Under the pieces are notes generated by a model that did not search any database, was not told where the DNA came from, and saw only the letters and a list, made by a program, of their open reading frames with translations. A stretch of 8,606 nucleotides of DNA from Scybalousia_A sp964639765. GTDB taxonomy: Bacteria; Bacteroidota; Bacteroidia; Bacteroidales; P3. The stretch is taken from the NCBI GenBank assembly GCA_964639765.1, contig CAZXEN010000047.1, positions 1-8,606 of the forward strand, read 5' to 3'. The position numbers and the translations under genes are program-made. Numbering within the stretch: the first letter of the stretch is position 1; each line of letters begins with the position of its first letter. This document shows, one piece after another, positions 6,619 through 8,606 of the stretch.

Positions 6619-7389
6619 ATGGCAAAAACCGAAATTAAGAGCATTCTTATATCACAACCTGCTCCTGCAGATTTGGAAAAATCCCAATACAAAAATCTTA
6701 TAGACAAATATGGTTTGAAACTAACATTCAACAAGTTCTTTGATGTTGTTAGTATATCCAATAGAGAGTTTAGGGCCCAAAAAATTAATATTTTGGACTA
6801 CACAGGTGTAATCATGACAAGCAAGCTTGCTGTGGATAATTATTTTCACTTTGTTTCTGAGATGAGGATAAAAATCCCTGACACTATGAAGTTTTTCTGT
6901 ATCACAGACAGTATTGCCAATTATCTACAAAACTATATTCAATATCGCAAACGCAAAATCTTTTACGGCAAACTTACTTTTGATGACTTGATGGAAGTAA
7001 TCAACAAGCATTCTGAAGAGAAGTTTTTGTTCCCTTGTGCAGAAGATGCACGACAAGAGAACTTCAAAAAGTTGGATGCAAAAAACATTGACTACACAAA
7101 AGCCATAATGTATAAATCCACTCCAAAAAAAGACATGAGCAAAGAGATAAACATAAAGGACTTTGACATGGTTGTTTTGTTTTCTCCTATTGGAGTAAGA
7201 TCTTTTTTACAAAATTTTCCTGACACAACATCGGAAGACATTAGCTTTGCTGCTTTTGGCAAGGCAACCGTTGGTGCATTGAACAGAGTAAGACTGAAAG
7301 TTTCTGTTACTGCCCCTACAATAAAATGTCCTTCCATGATTATGGCATTGGATAATTATTTTGCAAACTCTCAACAAAAAGAAGAATAG
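6619..7389 (+). CDS. hemD: Uroporphyrinogen-III synthase (Bacteroidota-type HemD)
   Basis: The 256-residue product resembles the divergent HemD family of Bacteroidota. HemD closes and inverts ring D of hydroxymethylbilane to give uroporphyrinogen III, the branch point to haem, sirohaem and cobalamin; it acts in the cytoplasm as a two-domain protein. Recognisable parts are the N-terminal ILISQPAP (9-16), the stretch KINILDYTGVIMTSKLAVDNYF, the CITDSIANYLQNYIQYRKRKIF segment (about 93-114), DFDMVVLFSPIGVRSFLQNF in the second domain, and the late FAAFGKATVGAL (about 210-221), where HemD proteins carry a conserved small-residue motif. Length is normal. The ATG at 6619 is 10 bases after the DUF4271-like stop and follows the A-rich run AAAACA. 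No other tetrapyrrole gene is in the window, so the rest of the pathway must lie elsewhere or be absent. HemD is poorly conserved, so the assignment depends partly on context. Confidence 0.85.
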   Translation: MAKTEIKSILISQPAPADLEKSQYKNLIDKYGLKLTFNKFFDVVSISNREFRAQKINILDYTGVIMTSKLAVDNYFHFVSEMRIKIPDTMKFFCITDSIANYLQNYIQYRKRKIFYGKLTFDDLMEVINKHSEEKFLFPCAEDARQENFKKLDAKNIDYTKAIMYKSTPKKDMSKEINIKDFDMVVLFSPIGVRSFLQNFPDTTSEDISFAAFGKATVGALNRVRLKVSVTAPTIKCPSMIMALDNYFANSQQKEE

Positions 7390-7418
7390 AACTCAATAAA
7401 ATTTGTATTACAAACATA

Positions 7419-7796
7419 ATGTTTTGCTTTCCCAAGAAAGAAAGATTGTGTGCACACAGAAGAATAGAAAGCCTTTTCTCAAAAGGAGAGGCTTTCTTAT
7501 GTTATCCTTTCAGTGTCCGCTTTGTCAAACATTCTCAAGGCAAGGGAAACATAAGCACATTAATCGTTTGTTCTAAGCGTTATCAAAGAAAAGCCGTAAA
7601 CAGAAACTATATCAAAAGACGTATCAGGGAAGCATACAGGCTAAACAACCATTCTTTAAAAATATTTCTTAGCAATAGAAATATGGACTTGGATATCTCT
7701 TTATCCTACATAAGCAAAGATTTATTGGATTTCCATAATATAGAATTCAAACTTAAGGAAGTTTTGGCCCTTTTGCAAAAAGAAATAGGCCAATAA
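7419..7796 (+). CDS. rnpA: Ribonuclease P protein component
   Basis: The 125-residue product is the protein subunit of RNase P, which with the catalytic RNA removes 5' leaders from pre-tRNAs. The signature region is clear: SKRYQRKAVNRNYIKRRIRE (residues 52-71), containing the RNR motif with Arg62, Asn63, Lys66, Arg67, Arg70 and Glu71. The N-terminus FPKKERLCAHRRIESLF is the expected first helix region. Length and high basic content are normal. The ATG at 7419 lies 29 bases after the hemD stop; no promoter was found there, so rnpA is probably the last gene of the tatD to rnpA run. In many bacteria yidD follows rnpA; here a GH20 gene with its own promoter follows instead, so yidD must be elsewhere or missing. 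Confidence 0.95.
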   Translation: MFCFPKKERLCAHRRIESLFSKGEAFLCYPFSVRFVKHSQGKGNISTLIVCSKRYQRKAVNRNYIKRRIREAYRLNNHSLKIFLSNRNMDLDISLSYISKDLLDFHNIEFKLKEVLALLQKEIGQ

Positions 7797-7798
7797 AT

Positions 7799-7828
7799 TT
7801 TGTGTTTATCAAAAAAACATTATCTTTG
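7799..7828 (+). promoter_or_regulatory. Promoter of the GH20 hexosaminidase gene
   Basis: TTTG at 7799-7802 and TATCTTTG at 7821-7828 match the Bacteroidota promoter elements with an 18-base spacer. It begins two bases after the rnpA stop. The spacer holds ATCAAAAAAA ending three bases before the -7 box, as at the tRNA promoter. The leader would be under 25 bases and contains a perfect palindrome at 7833-7844. Confidence 0.8.
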
Positions 7829-7832
7829 CAAA

Positions 7833-7844
7833 TGTTTTAAAACA
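7833..7844. repeat. 12-base perfect palindrome in the GH20 leader
   Basis: TGTTTTAAAACA lies five to sixteen bases after the -7 box of the GH20 promoter, at or just after the expected transcription start. A repressor site at this place would fit, but such AT-rich palindromes also arise by chance. Confidence 0.35.
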
Positions 7845-7851
7845 CATAATT

Positions 7852-8606
7852 ATGAAAAAAATAATACTTTTAATCTTATTCTTTGTCTTATGTATACCTA
7901 TCAATAAAGCACAAAACAAAGTTTCTGTCATACCTCAACCTGTGGAAATGATAGAAAAGGAGGGTGTATTCAATTTCAATCTTCCAAACATAAAGGTATT
8001 CATCAAAGAGGGTGATTCCACTCAAGCAGAAGGGGAATACCTTGTGGATTTGTTTACCACCTATTGCGATACATACGAAAAACCTCTGTACATTGCCAGA
8101 GAAAACGGTCATGTCAATATGGATAACAGCATAATTCTTGCCCTTACAAATAATGAAAAGCTTGGACAAGAAGGTTATGTACTGGATATTTCTCCACGCA
8201 GAATACTTATAAATGCACAAACACCAACAGGTATCTTCTATGGTATAGAAACTTTGCTGCAAATGCTACAGACAGACTTTCAGACTCCAAACATACGATA
8301 CACACAGTTCACAGCAGTTCTTCCTTGCGTAAAAATCACCGACTATCCTCGTTTTGCTTTCAGAGGCAAACACTTGGATTGTTGTCGCCATTTCTTTTCT
8401 GTTGATTTCATAAAAAGATATTTGAACCTTCTGGCCTTTCACAAAATAAATACTTTCCATTGGCATCTTACAGACGACCAAGGCTGGAGAATAGAGATAA
8501 AGAAATATCCGCTTCTTACAGAAAAAGGAAGCATAAGAAAAGGAACTCTTATCGGTCATTACAGCGATGCACCAGAAAGCGAACACAAGTTTGACAACAT
8601 AGAGTA
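7852..8606 (+). CDS. GH20 beta-N-acetylhexosaminidase, N-terminal part (cut by window end)
   Basis: This open frame runs off the window with 251 codons visible. Residues 1-20 form a signal peptide (MKKIILLILFFVLC, then INKA before Q21), pointing to export to the periplasm or beyond. Residues about 24-165 match the GH20 N-terminal alpha/beta domain, including GYVLDISPRRILINAQTPTG (108-127) and GIFYGIETLLQML (127-139). The catalytic barrel starts near DYPRFAFRGKHLD (164-176), then RHFF (179-182), LLAFHKINTFHWHLTDDQGW (193-212) and EIKKYPLLTE, all hallmark GH20 segments. The catalytic Asp-Glu pair, usually in a GGDE-type motif, would lie past the window end. The family removes terminal GlcNAc or GalNAc from glycans, glycoproteins or chitin-like chains, a common function in glycan-using Bacteroidota. 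It has its own promoter, so it is separate from the rnpA operon. ATG 7852 is chosen because it begins the signal peptide. Confidence 0.93.
   Translation, partial: MKKIILLILFFVLCIPINKAQNKVSVIPQPVEMIEKEGVFNFNLPNIKVFIKEGDSTQAEGEYLVDLFTTYCDTYEKPLYIARENGHVNMDNSIILALTNNEKLGQEGYVLDISPRRILINAQTPTGIFYGIETLLQMLQTDFQTPNIRYTQFTAVLPCVKITDYPRFAFRGKHLDCCRHFFSVDFIKRYLNLLAFHKINTFHWHLTDDQGWRIEIKKYPLLTEKGSIRKGTLIGHYSDAPESEHKFDNIE

Noticed and set aside
7402..7414. Small hairpin TTTGT-ATT-ACAAA between hemD and rnpA
   Set aside because: Five A/T-rich pairs, a three-base loop and no T-run; too weak for a terminator.
7770..7782. CTTTTGCAAAA near the end of rnpA, resembling the ferredoxin palindrome
   Set aside because: It is explained by the codons for Leu-Leu-Gln-Lys within rnpA and no promoter is attached to it.
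7888..8586. Two minus-strand open frames (7888-8262 and 8266-8586)
   Set aside because: They lie fully opposite the GH20 coding sequence, whose conserved motifs fix the + strand frame.
1..8606. CRISPR array, insertion sequence, integrase, attachment site or defence genes
   Set aside because: No regularly spaced repeats, transposase motifs or terminal inverted repeats were seen. A tRNA gene is present, but the 3' end of it is not repeated elsewhere in the window.

Overview
The window looks like a stretch of chromosome from an AT-rich member of the Bacteroidota, most likely Bacteroidales. The evidence is: promoter boxes of the Bacteroidota type (TTTG, about 18-20 bases, then TAnnTTTG); A-rich leaders without Shine-Dalgarno sequences; a secreted protein with a type IX secretion (T9SS) C-terminal sorting domain; a DUF4271-like membrane protein; and a divergent Bacteroidota-type HemD next to rnpA. 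A T9SS cargo protein argues against a typical Bacteroides species and fits a Porphyromonas- or Paludibacter-like relative, though the genus cannot be fixed from this sequence. All genes seen lie on the + strand and the window is densely coding.

Layout. (1) 102-272 is a small 2[4Fe-4S] ferredoxin, followed by a terminator-like hairpin and then a 218-residue cytoplasmic protein of unknown function (362-1018). (2) 1053-1562 is a translation-related unit: a good promoter, tRNA-Glu(TTC), rpsT (ribosomal protein bS20) and an intrinsic terminator. (3) 1600-7796 is a tight run of five genes: tatD-family hydrolase, a 1112-residue gingipain-like C25 cysteine peptidase with a T9SS sorting domain, a six-helix DUF4271-like membrane protein, hemD (uroporphyrinogen-III synthase) and rnpA (RNase P protein). 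The first two junctions have one base between stop and start, which suggests translational coupling. (4) 7799 to the end has a new promoter and the first 251 residues of a secreted GH20 beta-N-acetylhexosaminidase, cut by the window edge.

Most of this is ordinary genome. The most notable item is the large secreted C25 peptidase embedded between housekeeping genes. Its catalytic His and Cys are 33 residues apart, as in RgpB as I recall it, but the usual His-Gly is His-Cys and the nucleophile lies in a Cys-Cys pair. No mobile element, CRISPR array or clear defence system was seen, and I do not claim a new system here. Smaller observations are shared promoter architecture with A-tracts before the -7 box, perfect palindromes at two promoters, and a His-to-Tyr change in a conserved TatD motif.
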